A stretch of 64,000 bases of DNA from CBDAQA01 sp965198865. GTDB lineage: Bacteria; Planctomycetota; Phycisphaerae; Tepidisphaerales; Tepidisphaeraceae. The notes beneath the pieces were generated by a model. The model was not told the DNA's origin and did not search any database. It saw only the letters and a list, made by a program, of their open reading frames with translations. Below, in pieces: positions 51,792 through 61,127 of this stretch. Position 1 is the first letter of the stretch; every line of letters starts with the position of its first letter. Made by a program: the position numbers and the translations under genes. The stretch is taken from contig CBDAQA010000022.1 of NCBI GenBank assembly GCA_965198865.1, positions 434,001 through 498,000 on the forward strand, written 5' to 3'.

Positions 51792-52520
51792 ATGGCACGG
51801 AGCTGGCAATACCCGCGGTGGCGGCGGATCGTGGTGCAGGTGATCCTGTGGGTCGTGCTGGGCGCGACGCTGGCCGTCGCGCAGCTGGTGGTGCGGCACC
51901 GGCGGCTGGTGGGGTCGGTCGAGCTGTCGGCCGTGCGGACGGTCGACCTGCCGGGCGGCGTGGTGGTGGGCGTGCGGCTGCCCAAGGGGTGGCAGGTGGA
52001 GCGCGATCCGGGCGAGCACCCGGGCGACCCCGACGCGCCGCAGGAGTTCCGGGCGGCGGAGCCGGCGGGGGGCGTGGGGGGGACGGCCGACCCCGAGGGC
52101 GGCGACTTCGGGCGGGAGCTGGTCGTGCGGTTCGACCCGCTGCTGGCGCGGGTGTCGGCGCAGGTCTACCTGCAGCGCATGGGCAACGAGGCGCACCGGG
52201 TCGCGTTGCCGGGGGGCGACGGCGGGCCGATGCCGGTAGCCGGGGTGGAGGGGTGCTGGGCGGTGTTCGCCGAGCCGGCGCGGCTCGTGCTGGGTCAGGA
52301 GGCGATGTACCACCCGACGTACATCGCGGTGGGCGTGGTGCCCGCGGGGCCGGCCACGCCGGGGCCTGTAGCCGTGACCGTGCTGCTGGCGTGCCCGCCC
52401 GGCGATGGCGACGCGCGGGGCGACCGCGACCTGCTGCGGCGGCTGGCGGCGGCGGTCACGGTGGACGTCGACCGGGCCCCGGCCGTGCCCACCATCCACC
52501 CGCCGGAGACGGTCCGATAA
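51792..52520 (+). CDS. Hypothetical single-pass membrane protein
   Basis: A 242-residue protein with one N-terminal helix (IVVQVILWVVLGATLAVAQLVV) preceded by basic residues (MARSWQYPRWRR), so the rest should be outside the cytoplasm. The remainder contains LPGGVVVGVRLPKGW and several beta strands but no known motif. It is divergent from the regulator gene and upstream of the Asn/Gln-rich exoprotein, from which 110 bases and a ribosome-binding site separate it. The function is unknown. Confidence 0.6.
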   Translation: MARSWQYPRWRRIVVQVILWVVLGATLAVAQLVVRHRRLVGSVELSAVRTVDLPGGVVVGVRLPKGWQVERDPGEHPGDPDAPQEFRAAEPAGGVGGTADPEGGDFGRELVVRFDPLLARVSAQVYLQRMGNEAHRVALPGGDGGPMPVAGVEGCWAVFAEPARLVLGQEAMYHPTYIAVGVVPAGPATPGPVAVTVLLACPPGDGDARGDRDLLRRLAAAVTVDVDRAPAVPTIHPPETVR

Positions 52521-52630
52521 GATCGACCGGGAACATTTGGCTGCCCGCGGCGTCAAATCGTCGGTATGATCTTTGCGATACAGAGGTGTGGGCGCATCAG
52601 CCCCGTAAAACTCACAGTGAAGGTGCTCGC

Positions 52631-54562
52631 ATGAAAACCCTGAACGCTCCTCCCCTGAACCGCTCGTCGACCCAGCGGCTGGCCGTTGCGGCCACCGGCG
52701 TGGCGGTGGCGCTGTTGGCGGCGGCATCACCGGCGCGGGCGCAGTTCCGCGTTGGTGCCGATGGTCATGCGAACGACGTGAACAACCGGCTCGGCAGCGG
52801 CGGGTACAACTCGGGCAGCGACGCCAGCTACCGATCGGCGTCGAACGGTCAGATCGTCACCGGCAACGTGACGGGGCTAGGATACTTCCACGGGGCAACC
52901 AACGGCGAGTTCGACAACAACGTCTTCCAGGGCGGGGTGCAGAACGGGTCGGTCGACGCGTTCACGCGGATCTCGGCCCCGGTCAACTATGCCGCCCCGT
53001 CGAACGGGCAGTCGGTCTACACGCCCTACTACAACCAGCAGAGCTACGTGGGGCAGTCGAACAACTACGTGCCGACGGCGAACGGCGTGGGGCTGATCGC
53101 GGCGCCGACCAAGAGCGCGCTGACGCCCGACCCGGGCGACGTGCGGCTGCAGAACCTGAACAACGCGCCGCTGGACCAGAACGGGTTCAACCTGCCGACG
53201 CCGGGCTCGCTGAACGGGCCGGGCCCGGTGAACAACGTCGGCGACCAGGCGATCTACTCGCAGTCGTCGCTGTACGGCGTGCGGCAGATGCAGGCGGGCG
53301 ACCAGACCGACGCGCAGCCGTCGACGAACATGTTCGACCAGCGGAACAACGGCATCGGCCGGCCGGGGTCGCGGATGGACGCGTCGAAGATCAGCCAGAT
53401 GCAGCAGGAGCTGCGCTCGGCCTCGACGCCCGACGCCAAGGAGACCGACGCGGCGTCCGACACGGCGGACCTGAACAAGACGATGAACCCCGGCGTGTCG
53501 GCGACCCTGAGCCAGCCGGGCCAAGCGGGTCAGGGGCAGCCTGGACAGGGTGGCCAGCCGGGGCAGGCGGGCGATCCGAACGCGGTGACGGGGACGCAGC
53601 TGACGGGCACGTCGGTGGCGGCGGCGCGGGTGCCGTCGTCGATCAACACGCCCTACAGTACGCAGCAGAACAACCTGCTGATCCCGGCCAACCAGCAGAG
53701 CAAGCAGATCAAGGAGCTTGAGCGCCGGTTCTCGGCCAGCACGCCGCACCCCACGGTCGAGCAGCAGGCGAACCAGAACAACCGCGTCCTGCTGGCGCTG
53801 CGGGCCGCGAAGGATGCCAAGATCAAGGCGGCCGCCGGCGGTGGCAGCGACGCCGACAGGCCCGCGCCGGCCGGGAACGGCGGCAGCAACAACGGCGGGT
53901 CGGTCGGTGGCCCCAGCGGTGGCGCAACGCCAGCGGGGCCGACCGGCAAGGGCGGCATCACGACGACCGACCACCCGCAGGCGGACGCGAAGGCGGACCT
54001 GCCGTCGGTGGTGCGCGACCCCGCCGCCGCCGAGCCGGTGGGGAACCCGGACTCGCCGTTCGTCATCACCAGCTTGGCCACCGGCATCAAGGCGCCGGGC
54101 CTGTCGAAGCTGCTGCGCGATGCCGAGGGGCAGATGCGGTCGGGCCAGTTCTCGCAGTCGGTCGACACGTACGACAACGCGGCTGAGGTGGCCCCGACCA
54201 ACCCGTTCGTGCCGCTGGGCCGCGGGTTCGCCGAACTGGGCGCGAGCTATTACGGCAAGGCCGAGACCGACCTGACGCGGGCGATCCTGAACGAGCCGGC
54301 GCTGTTGGCCGCCCAGTACGACCTCAAGGGGTTCCTGGGTGCCGACCGGCTGAAGTTCGTGGAGAAGGACCTGACCGAGACCGGCGCGACGGAGCAGACC
54401 GCCCGGCCGTTCCTGCTGCTGGCCTACATCCACCACAACGCCGGGGCGGACGACACGACAGTGACGGCGAAGGACCTGGACACCGCCGCCCAGCGCGGGG
54501 CCAACCCGCGGCTGATCGAGCTGATGCGCGAGGCGTGGAACCTGAAGACGCCGGGGAAGTGA
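52631..54562 (+). CDS. Asn/Gln/Gly-rich exported protein with C-terminal TPR-like helices
   Basis: A 643-residue protein with GAAGG eight bases before the ATG and a signal peptide ending SPARAQ. Residues 40-300 are rich in Asn, Gly, Gln and Ser with few charges and probably unfolded (for example GSGGYNSGSDASYRSASNG). Residues 300-330 have a QPGQ repeat. Residues 470-643 form helical TPR-like pairs (LLRDAEGQMRSGQFSQSVDTY; AELGASYYGKAETDLTRAIL), and the last part is similar to TPR domains in planctomycete exoproteins. It may be a cell-surface or periplasmic scaffold. No catalytic domain is seen. Confidence 0.75.
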   Translation: MKTLNAPPLNRSSTQRLAVAATGVAVALLAAASPARAQFRVGADGHANDVNNRLGSGGYNSGSDASYRSASNGQIVTGNVTGLGYFHGATNGEFDNNVFQGGVQNGSVDAFTRISAPVNYAAPSNGQSVYTPYYNQQSYVGQSNNYVPTANGVGLIAAPTKSALTPDPGDVRLQNLNNAPLDQNGFNLPTPGSLNGPGPVNNVGDQAIYSQSSLYGVRQMQAGDQTDAQPSTNMFDQRNNGIGRPGSRMDASKISQMQQELRSASTPDAKETDAASDTADLNKTMNPGVSATLSQPGQAGQGQPGQGGQPGQAGDPNAVTGTQLTGTSVAAARVPSSINTPYSTQQNNLLIPANQQSKQIKELERRFSASTPHPTVEQQANQNNRVLLALRAAKDAKIKAAAGGGSDADRPAPAGNGGSNNGGSVGGPSGGATPAGPTGKGGITTTDHPQADAKADLPSVVRDPAAAEPVGNPDSPFVITSLATGIKAPGLSKLLRDAEGQMRSGQFSQSVDTYDNAAEVAPTNPFVPLGRGFAELGASYYGKAETDLTRAILNEPALLAAQYDLKGFLGADRLKFVEKDLTETGATEQTARPFLLLAYIHHNAGADDTTVTAKDLDTAAQRGANPRLIELMREAWNLKTPGK

Positions 54563-54616
54563 AGGCGGACTTCTAGGGAAGGGCGGGCTTCCAGGAACGT
54601 AGCCCGGCTTTTGTCC

Positions 54617-55732
54617 TTACGCGGTCCAATCTCGAGCGACCTGCGCGCACGCCCGTCGCAACAAGCGGCGGGCATCCGCTTTTGCTTGTTCGCTCGTGGT
54701 GGTCGTGTCCACGAGTGAAACCGCGCGGGTGATCCTCGCAGGCAACGGCGTCCCCTTGGCGATCGACCCCGCGATGGCGATGCAGCGCACGCTGGCGGCA
54801 GCGCACAGCCGCCCGACGCCGGCGACGACCTTGCCGCCGGCGGTGGTGGCGTCGAGCTGGCCCTCACCGGTGAGGCACAGGTCGGCTTGGCGCACCCGAT
54901 CGGCAAGCGATACCGCTTCGGCGATCGCGTCGAAACCGCTGCGGAGCGTCCCGCCGAAGTAGGCGGCGATGGCGAAGCCGAGGCCGCCGGCGGCGCCGCC
55001 TCCAGGGTGTTGTGCGTCCTCGGGGTGGTGCTGCGCGAGGCGCTGCAGTTGGTTCTCGAGCCAGTCGATTGTGTCCGCCGATGCGCCCTTCTGCGGGCCG
55101 AAGGTGCGGGCGGCACCGGTGGGTCCAATCAGGGGGTTGATCACGTCGCAGAGGCCGATGATCTCGACGCCGTTGGTGACCTCGCCGCGGCCGTGCTTGA
55201 CCATCAGCACCCGCTCGAGGTCGCGGCCGCAGAGGGGGTCGGTGGGGCTGGTGGGCTCGCCGTCGACGGTGAGAATGGTGAATCGGCAGGCCTGCGCGCA
55301 GCCGATGCCGCCGTCGACGGTGCCGCTGCCACCTAGGGCGACGAGGACGCGGCGGGCGCCGGCCGCCACGGCGGCGGCGATCAGTTGACCGGTGCCGAAG
55401 GTGGTGGTGCGGAGCGGGTCGCGGTCGTCCGGGCGCAGCAGGGCGAGGCCGCTGGCGGCGGCCATCTCGACAACGGCCGACCCGTCGGGCAGGCGGACGT
55501 ACGAGGCGTTGACTGACCGTTCGGGCAGGGGGCCGACCACGCGGCAGGGGATGCGCTGACCGCCGAGCGCGGCGAGCAGCACGTCAGCGGTCCCGTCACC
55601 GCCGTCGGCCAAGGGGCAGAGGTCAACGTGTGCGGAGGGAGCGGCGTCATGGACGCCCTCGGCCAGGGCCGCGGCGGCCTCGGCAGCGGTGAGCGTGCCC
55701 TTGAACTTGTCGGGGGCGATCAGGACTCGCAT
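54617..55732 (-). CDS. Glycerate kinase (GlxK/GarK family)
   Basis: A 371-residue kinase that phosphorylates D-glycerate to 2-phosphoglycerate (or 3-phosphoglycerate), feeding glyoxylate and sugar-acid breakdown into glycolysis. IAPDKFKGTLTAAEAA at the start, PLADGGDGT, VALGGSGTVDGGIG, GAAGGLGFA and CLTGEGQLDATTAGGK are the signature segments of the family, and the length is normal. The ATG at 55732 matches the family N-terminus MRVLIAPDKFKG, and no ribosome-binding site stands out. It follows the HtrA gene on the same strand with a 74-base gap. An aminotransferase of glyoxylate type is also encoded in the window but far away. Confidence 0.93.
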   Translation of the reverse strand: MRVLIAPDKFKGTLTAAEAAAALAEGVHDAAPSAHVDLCPLADGGDGTADVLLAALGGQRIPCRVVGPLPERSVNASYVRLPDGSAVVEMAAASGLALLRPDDRDPLRTTTFGTGQLIAAAVAAGARRVLVALGGSGTVDGGIGCAQACRFTILTVDGEPTSPTDPLCGRDLERVLMVKHGRGEVTNGVEIIGLCDVINPLIGPTGAARTFGPQKGASADTIDWLENQLQRLAQHHPEDAQHPGGGAAGGLGFAIAAYFGGTLRSGFDAIAEAVSLADRVRQADLCLTGEGQLDATTAGGKVVAGVGRLCAAASVRCIAIAGSIAKGTPLPARITRAVSLVDTTTTSEQAKADARRLLRRACAQVARDWTA

Positions 55733-55806
55733 GAGCTGCCAGAACCATCCGAGCAAGCGGGCCCGATCGCCCCGCCGTCATGCGGCGGCCGATCGCGTTC
55801 GGCGGT

Positions 55807-57223
55807 TCAAAACTTCAGCATCACGTACCCCAGTTGCGTCCCGCGGATGACCCAGACGCGGGCCTGGCCGGACTGGGGGAGGCGGACGGCGAGGGCGCCG
55901 AAGTCGTCGAGGGTGCTGAGGCGGACGCGGCCGAACTGGACGAGGATGTCCGCCGGGCTGGAGCAGGGCCTTGGCGGCGGGGGTGTCGCGGTCGACGCCG
56001 GTCACGAACAGGCCGTCCTCCTGGGCCAGGTGGTACTTGTCGGCGAGCATGGGCGTGACCGGCTCGATCGACAGGCCAAACCGCTGGCGGGCCTGGACGA
56101 CGGCGTCGGGCAGGGGGGTGGCCTTGGTGGTCAGCCGCTGCGTTTGGCCGTCGGCCCAGGTGACGTTGAACGGTTGGCCAGGCCGCAATCCCAGCAGTTG
56201 GGCGTAGGCGTCGACGATGTCGGTGGGGCGGTGGCCATCGAGGGCGGCGACGTCGACCGAGTGCTCGCCGGTGGTCACGAGGCGGGTGACGACGGTGGCC
56301 GGCTCGATCACGCTGCGACGCTCGGCCAGGCGCAGGGGGACGTCGACCTTGGACACCTGCGACGGGTTCATCAGCTCGGGGATCAGGTCGCGCAGGCGGT
56401 CGATGGGGATGGCGAAACCGATGTTCTGAGCGTCGGAGCGGATGGCGGTGTTGATGCCGATGACGGCCCCGTAGGCGTTGAGCAGCGGCCCGCCGCTGTT
56501 GCCGGGGTTGATGGCGGCGTCGGTCTGGATCAGGTCGCGGAGGGCGGCGCCCTCGCCGTGGACGGGCGGTTGCTGCTGGGCGGGCGGGCCCTCGCTATTG
56601 GGGTTGATGTCGCGGTGCAGGGCCGAGACGATCCCGGTGCTGACGCTGTGGCTGAGGCCCAGCGGGTTGCCGACGGCGATGACCGGCTCGCCGATCATCA
56701 GGTCGCCGCTCTCGCCCATCGCCAGCGTCGGCAGGGGGGTGGGGGAGTGGATGTGCAGCACGGCCAGGTCGGCGTCGGGGTCGGCGCCGACCACGTCGGC
56801 GGCCAGGGTGCGGCCGTCGGCCAGCTCGACGCTGATCTGGCGGGCCTGGTCGATCACGTGGTTGTTGGTCACCACGTAGCCGTCGCGGTGGACGATGAAC
56901 CCGCTGCCGAGCGAGTTGGCCGGCACCTGCACGACCTGGGCGTCGAACTGCCAGAACCCGTTCATGCGGGTGACCAGCTTCTTGGCCGAGATGTTGACGA
57001 CCGCGTCCTTGGTCTGCTGGACGACCTGGACGGTGACCGTGCGGCGGAGGTTGATGCCGGTGGGCATCGCGAGGCTATCGACGGCGGCGGCGGCGGGGGA
57101 TGGCGACGGCGCGGCCGGGTCGGCGGCGGCGGGGCGGCCGGCCATGGAAGACCAGGCCGTCGCCATCACGGCGGCAGCCAACCCACACACGGTCACCGGC
57201 ACCCAGGCGGCTCGCGGTCGCAT
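55807..57223 (-). CDS. HtrA/DegP-like serine protease with PDZ domain, frameshifted near the end
   Basis: A periplasmic protease: an N-terminal signal or anchor (VPVTVCGLAAAVMATAW), a trypsin-like domain with His (VTNNHVID), Asp (DADLAVLHI) and Ser (NPGNSGGPLL), and a C-terminal PDZ-like region. The frame breaks near 55951-55954. Upstream it reads DTPAAKALLQPGG, and in the next frame the expected PDZ sequence continues as ADILVQFGRVRLSTLDDFGA and ends VMLKF at a TGA (55807-55809). One extra base in the G/C run would explain it. Without correction the protein ends in unrelated Pro/Arg-rich sequence. GGAGG lies about eight bases before the ATG at 57223. Confidence 0.82.
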
Positions 57224-57314
57224 CACGTCGTCCTCCAGACCGTCGCATTGTACGGATCGGCTGGGCCCGGGGGAAAAGTGGCTGGAAAGTTCCCGATGCC
57301 GACGAAACGGGATG

Positions 57315-57953
57315 TCACGGCCTCGTGGTCGGGGCGCGCTGCCGCACTCCGTTGGCGGCGGGGCTGTTCATGGGGCCGAGCAGGTCGTCGAGACGGGAGC
57401 GCAGAGCGGGCGTGGCGGCCGAACCTCTCATCATCGCCGTGAAGCGGGCCAGGTCGTCGCTGTTGGGATTTGCGCGATCCAGAATGGCCAGGTCGTCGAT
57501 GACCTTTCCCTGGGCCATCGCGTTCCCGGGGCATAGGAGCCACCGGGCCAGTAGTTGACCGCCCTGGCCGCGGAGCGACAGCAACGGGTCGGTGGCGAGC
57601 GTGGTCAGGGCGTCGATCGACGGGTCGTCCCCCAGTGCCACGCCGATGGCCCGCAGTTGCACCTCGAAGAAGGTCGGCACCGGCCGGCCGGCGGCGGCGG
57701 CGAGCTCGCGCTCGTCAGCGAGCATCCGTCGCAGCGGTGGCATGGCCTTCGCTGCGATGGCCGGCCGATTGGCCGGGTCGGCCATGTTGTGGGCATCGCC
57801 GATCGCCGCCTTCAGCTCGCGCTGTGCGACGTTCATCTCCCGCACGATCGCGTCGGGCGATCGCGCGGCAGAGTCGGCCAACGACGCGCGGGCACCGATC
57901 AGGAGGAGAGGCGCCCAGAAGGCGTGCAAGGGGTTCCGCGGGGATCGCAGCAT
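57315..57953 (-). CDS. Hypothetical exported protein, thioredoxin-less relative of the next two genes
   Basis: A 212-residue protein with an N-terminal hydrophobic stretch (HAFWAPLLLIGARASLADS) and a helical Ala/Arg-rich domain. It resembles the N-terminal domains of the two TlpA-like proteins upstream: VQLRAIGVALGDDPSIDALTTLATDP, then GQGGQLLARWLLCPGNAMAQGKVIDDLA, aligns with their GKGQQLLVQWWTTSEDAVAQAKVADQVE region. The thioredoxin domain is missing. The upstream stop overlaps the GTG at 57959. I prefer the ATG at 57953, which has GGAG five bases upstream. It is co-transcribed with the next gene. Confidence 0.65.
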   Translation of the reverse strand: MLRSPRNPLHAFWAPLLLIGARASLADSAARSPDAIVREMNVAQRELKAAIGDAHNMADPANRPAIAAKAMPPLRRMLADERELAAAAGRPVPTFFEVQLRAIGVALGDDPSIDALTTLATDPLLSLRGQGGQLLARWLLCPGNAMAQGKVIDDLAILDRANPNSDDLARFTAMMRGSAATPALRSRLDDLLGPMNSPAANGVRQRAPTTRP

Positions 57954-57955
57954 CG

Positions 57956-59077
57956 TCACTCCGCGAGCAGCTTGGGGATCATCGTCTCCATGTTGTCGCG
58001 GGCGTCAACGGTGCGGCAGACGCCCTTCTTGTCGATCAGGAACATGGTCGGGATGCCGACGATGCCGAACCCGCTGGTGATCGGGTTGAACCCGCCCGCT
58101 GGGGCGTTGGCATCGAACAGCTGCGGCCAAGGCATCTTGCCGTTCTTGGCCACGAACTGCGTCAGCGCGTCGGCCGTCTGGTCGTTGGACACGCCGACGA
58201 TCTCCAACCCCTTGGCGTGGTTGTCGGCGTAGATCTGCTCGACCCGCGGGAGCTCGGCGACGCAGGGGCCGCACCAGGTGGCCCAGAAGTCGACCAGGAC
58301 CACCTTGCCCTTCCAGTCGGCGGTGGTGAAGGCCTTGCCGTCAACCGTCTTCCCGGCGATCGTCACCGGCTTGTCGGTGAAGGCGGCGACCTTCTCCGCG
58401 GCGGCGATCTGGGCCTTGGCCTCGTCGACCGCGGGGTTCTTCATCGTGTCGCTGACCAGCGACTGCAGCCGCCTGGTCAACGCCGGGCTGGCGGAGCCCA
58501 TCTGGCTCATGTTCATCATCTGCTCGGTCAGCGGCACGCTGTCGACGTGGGCCTTGGCCAGCGCCTCCACCTGATCGGCGACCTTGGCCTGGGCGACGGC
58601 GTCCTCGGACGTGGTCCACCACTGGACGAGCAGTTGCTGCCCCTTGCCCTCGAGGGCGACGGCCGGGTCCCTGCTGTCGGCCGCGGCCGCCAGCCGCGCC
58701 TGGGCGGCGGGGTCGCCGAAGGCGGCCATCATGGACGTGAACTGGGACCGAGCGCCATCCGCCTGGTCCTTCGCCGCGGGCTCGACCTGGCCCAGGTCGC
58801 CGAAGTCAGCGTACACCTTCGCCATCGCCGGCAGGACGCTTGGCGCGGCCTTGGCGCGGGCGGCGCCGTCGGTCAACAGGCGCGGGCTGGGGAACGCGGC
58901 GCGGAAGGCGGCCAGGTCCGCCTTGAGGCTGGCCATGACCGCGTCCTTGTCTTTGGCCGCCGTTAAGGGCTGGGTGGTCGGGGCCGTCGTCGGTCCCTCG
59001 CCGCGGACGACCAAGACGGTCGTGCCAGCAAGGGAAGCGACACAAAAGGCGACGCGGGTGGCGAGTTTCGTACGCAT
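57956..59077 (-). CDS. TlpA-like thioredoxin-fold protein with long helical N-terminal domain
   Basis: A 373-residue exported protein. A signal peptide (VAFCVASLAGTTVLVVRG region) is followed by about 190 residues of helical Ala-rich sequence of unknown function, then a TlpA/ResA-like domain (about 235-373) with the redox pair WCGPC in VLVDFWATWCGPCVAEL and the cis-proline segment GIVGIPTMFLIDKKG. Such domains reduce periplasmic disulfides, for example in cytochrome c maturation. It is a paralogue of the gene at 59213-60379. The last bases overlap the start region of 57315-57953. Confidence 0.87.
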   Translation of the reverse strand: MRTKLATRVAFCVASLAGTTVLVVRGEGPTTAPTTQPLTAAKDKDAVMASLKADLAAFRAAFPSPRLLTDGAARAKAAPSVLPAMAKVYADFGDLGQVEPAAKDQADGARSQFTSMMAAFGDPAAQARLAAAADSRDPAVALEGKGQQLLVQWWTTSEDAVAQAKVADQVEALAKAHVDSVPLTEQMMNMSQMGSASPALTRRLQSLVSDTMKNPAVDEAKAQIAAAEKVAAFTDKPVTIAGKTVDGKAFTTADWKGKVVLVDFWATWCGPCVAELPRVEQIYADNHAKGLEIVGVSNDQTADALTQFVAKNGKMPWPQLFDANAPAGGFNPITSGFGIVGIPTMFLIDKKGVCRTVDARDNMETMIPKLLAE

Positions 59078-59212
59078 GGTTCAATTCTCAACTGAGGCGA
59101 GCGACAACGGACGATCCCCCCAATGGCCGCGCTTCGCATGGTTCTACCGGAAGGGCGGCCGTTTGGGGTAGTCGGCCCGCACGTGGCTGTCGAATCTCTA
59201 GGGAGGCCGCGT

Positions 59213-60379
59213 TCACTCGGCCAGGAGGGCGGGGATCAGCGTCTGCATCTCTTCCCGGGCCGTGACCGACCGCAGGACGCCCTTCTTGTCGATCAGGAAC
59301 ATGGTCGGGATGCCGCGGATGCCGTACCCGAACGTGACGGGGTTCCACCGGTGCGCGCCGGCGGCGTCGGGGTCGAACAGCTGGACCCAGGGCATGCCGT
59401 TCTCGGGCGTGAACTTCTTCAGCGCGTCGGCCGAGAAGTCGTTGGACACGCCGATGATCTCCAGCCCCTTGTCGTGGTACTTGCCGTAGATCTCCTTCAC
59501 CTCGGGCAGCCCGGCCTTGCACGGCACGCACCAGGTGGCCCAGAAGTCGACCAGGACGACCTTGCCCTTGTAGGCGTCGGAGGAGAACGACTGGCCGTCG
59601 ACGGTCGACGCGGCGATGGTCATGGGCTTGCCGATCAGGCCCTTCAGCTTCGCGTCGGAATCCGCCTTGGCCTTCATCATCATCACGAGGCGGGTCGCCG
59701 CGGGGCTGGTCATCGTGTCGCTCAGCACGCCCTGGAGGTGCGACTTGAGCTCGTCGGACTTGGCGGAGTTGGCAAAGGAGTAGGTGAGGACGGTCAGGGG
59801 ATCGCTGTCGGGGTGGGCGAGGTCGAGCTTCTCAAGGTCGTCGGCGACCGGCTTCTGGGCGTCAGCGTTCCGGCCGGCCGCGATCCAGCGGGACTGCAGC
59901 TGCACCGAGCGAGCGGCGATGCTGTCGGCCGCCGTCGCCGACCCGGCGGCGGCATCGACGCGGTCGACCGTCTCCTTGTCGCCCAGCAGGTACAGCTGGG
60001 CGCTCAGCTGCTGTTGGACGGAGGCCATGGCCGCCTCGTTGTGGTGGGCGGCGGCGAACTCGCTGTAGAGGGCCGATTGCTGCTTGATCAGCGGGATGGC
60101 GGTCGGGGCGGCCGCCGCCCGCTTGGCCGGATCGGTGAACGCGCCGCCGGCGAACGCCTGGTTCAGCTCCCCCATGACCCGCTTCAGGTCGGCGGTCAGG
60201 GCGGCGTCGTCGCGGACGCCGGGCTGGGTGGTCGGGGCCGCGGCCAAGGCCGCGGCGCTCGGGGCCGTCGTCGGGGCGGCGAACACCGACGGGCTCAGCG
60301 CCGTCGTGGCGGCGAGGAGCGAGGCGGTGATCAGGGCGCTCCAACGAGCGCGCGGGGTCGATCGGCCATTGATCTGCAT
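59213..60379 (-). CDS. TlpA-like thioredoxin-fold protein, second paralogue
   Basis: A 388-residue exported protein with the same layout as its neighbour: a signal peptide ending about VFAAP, a helical domain (residues 60-240) and a TlpA-like domain with VLVDFWATWCVPCKAGL. Its redox motif is CVPC instead of CGPC, which usually shifts the redox potential. GYGIRGIPTMFLIDKKG gives the cis-proline. GGAG lies eight bases before the ATG. The three genes form a minus-strand group in the order 60379, 59077, 57953. Confidence 0.87.
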   Translation of the reverse strand: MQINGRSTPRARWSALITASLLAATTALSPSVFAAPTTAPSAAALAAAPTTQPGVRDDAALTADLKRVMGELNQAFAGGAFTDPAKRAAAAPTAIPLIKQQSALYSEFAAAHHNEAAMASVQQQLSAQLYLLGDKETVDRVDAAAGSATAADSIAARSVQLQSRWIAAGRNADAQKPVADDLEKLDLAHPDSDPLTVLTYSFANSAKSDELKSHLQGVLSDTMTSPAATRLVMMMKAKADSDAKLKGLIGKPMTIAASTVDGQSFSSDAYKGKVVLVDFWATWCVPCKAGLPEVKEIYGKYHDKGLEIIGVSNDFSADALKKFTPENGMPWVQLFDPDAAGAHRWNPVTFGYGIRGIPTMFLIDKKGVLRSVTAREEMQTLIPALLAE

Positions 60380-60646
60380 TGCGGAGACTCCGGAAAGGGG
60401 GACGGCGGGTTGGGTCGTCCCGGTGCGGTGGTTCTAGACCGCTGTACGCGCCCGGGTGTCACCAAGTTGCAGTCCGCCCGGCCCGGCCGCAGAAATTGGT
60501 TCGTCCCCTTGTCACGGCCGGGCGGCCGCAGTACAGTTTTCCCCCTTCGTGTCCCCCGCCCACTCTGGGCGGCCGGTGACGCATCGCCTCGTCGTGTGAC
60601 GGGGCTGAGGCGTGGTCCGGGGGACGCGGGGCCGTTTGGGAAACGC

Positions 60647-61018
60647 ATGCCGACGATCAACCAGCTGATCAAGAAGCCGCGGAAGGCTCTGCCGCGCATC
60701 AACAAGGTCAAGGACCTCGAGGCCAGCCCGCAGAAGCGCGGCGTCTGCCTGCAGGTCAAGACGATGACCCCGAAGAAGCCGAACTCGGCCCTGCGGAAGA
60801 TCGCCCGCGTCCGACTGAGCAACGGCAAGGAAGTGACCGCCTACATCCCCGGTGAGGAGCACAACCTCCAGGAGCACAGCATCGTGCTGGTCCGCGGCGG
60901 CCGCGTCCGCGACCTGCCGGGCGTGCGGTACCACATCGTCCGCGGCACCCTCGACGCCCTCGGCGTCGACGGCCGCAAGCGGAGCCGCAGCAAGTACGGC
61001 GCGAAGAAGGGCAAGTGA
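60647..61018 (+). CDS. rpsL: 30S ribosomal protein S12
   Basis: A 123-residue ribosomal protein at the decoding centre. MPTINQLIKKPRK, TPKKPNSALRKIARVRL (Lys43 and Lys44 present), YIPGEEHNLQEHSIVLVRGG region and the basic C-terminus RKRSRSKYGAKKGK are all conserved. Residue 88 is Arg in GGRVRDLPGVRYH, where most bacteria have Lys. It is followed by a palindrome and rpsG. The usual fusA and tuf genes do not follow within the window. Confidence 0.97.
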   Translation: MPTINQLIKKPRKALPRINKVKDLEASPQKRGVCLQVKTMTPKKPNSALRKIARVRLSNGKEVTAYIPGEEHNLQEHSIVLVRGGRVRDLPGVRYHIVRGTLDALGVDGRKRSRSKYGAKKGK

Positions 61019-61023
61019 GCCGC

Positions 61024-61109
61024 GTTACTTGTCACTGGTTGCTCGTTACCGGGTCGGCTGCTTGCCGCCACTCGAGCGTCCGGTCCACGAGTAACCAGTA
61101 ACCAATAAC
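61024..61109. repeat. Intergenic palindrome between rpsL and rpsG (GTTACTGG type)
   Basis: Bases 61024-61052 are roughly complementary to 61080-61109 (for example ACTGGTTGCTCGTTACCGG against a stretch with GAGTAACCAGTAACC). It lies inside a ribosomal operon and may be bypassed or cause partial termination. Confidence 0.65.
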
Positions 61110-61127
61110 CAGCAGCGAACCACCACC

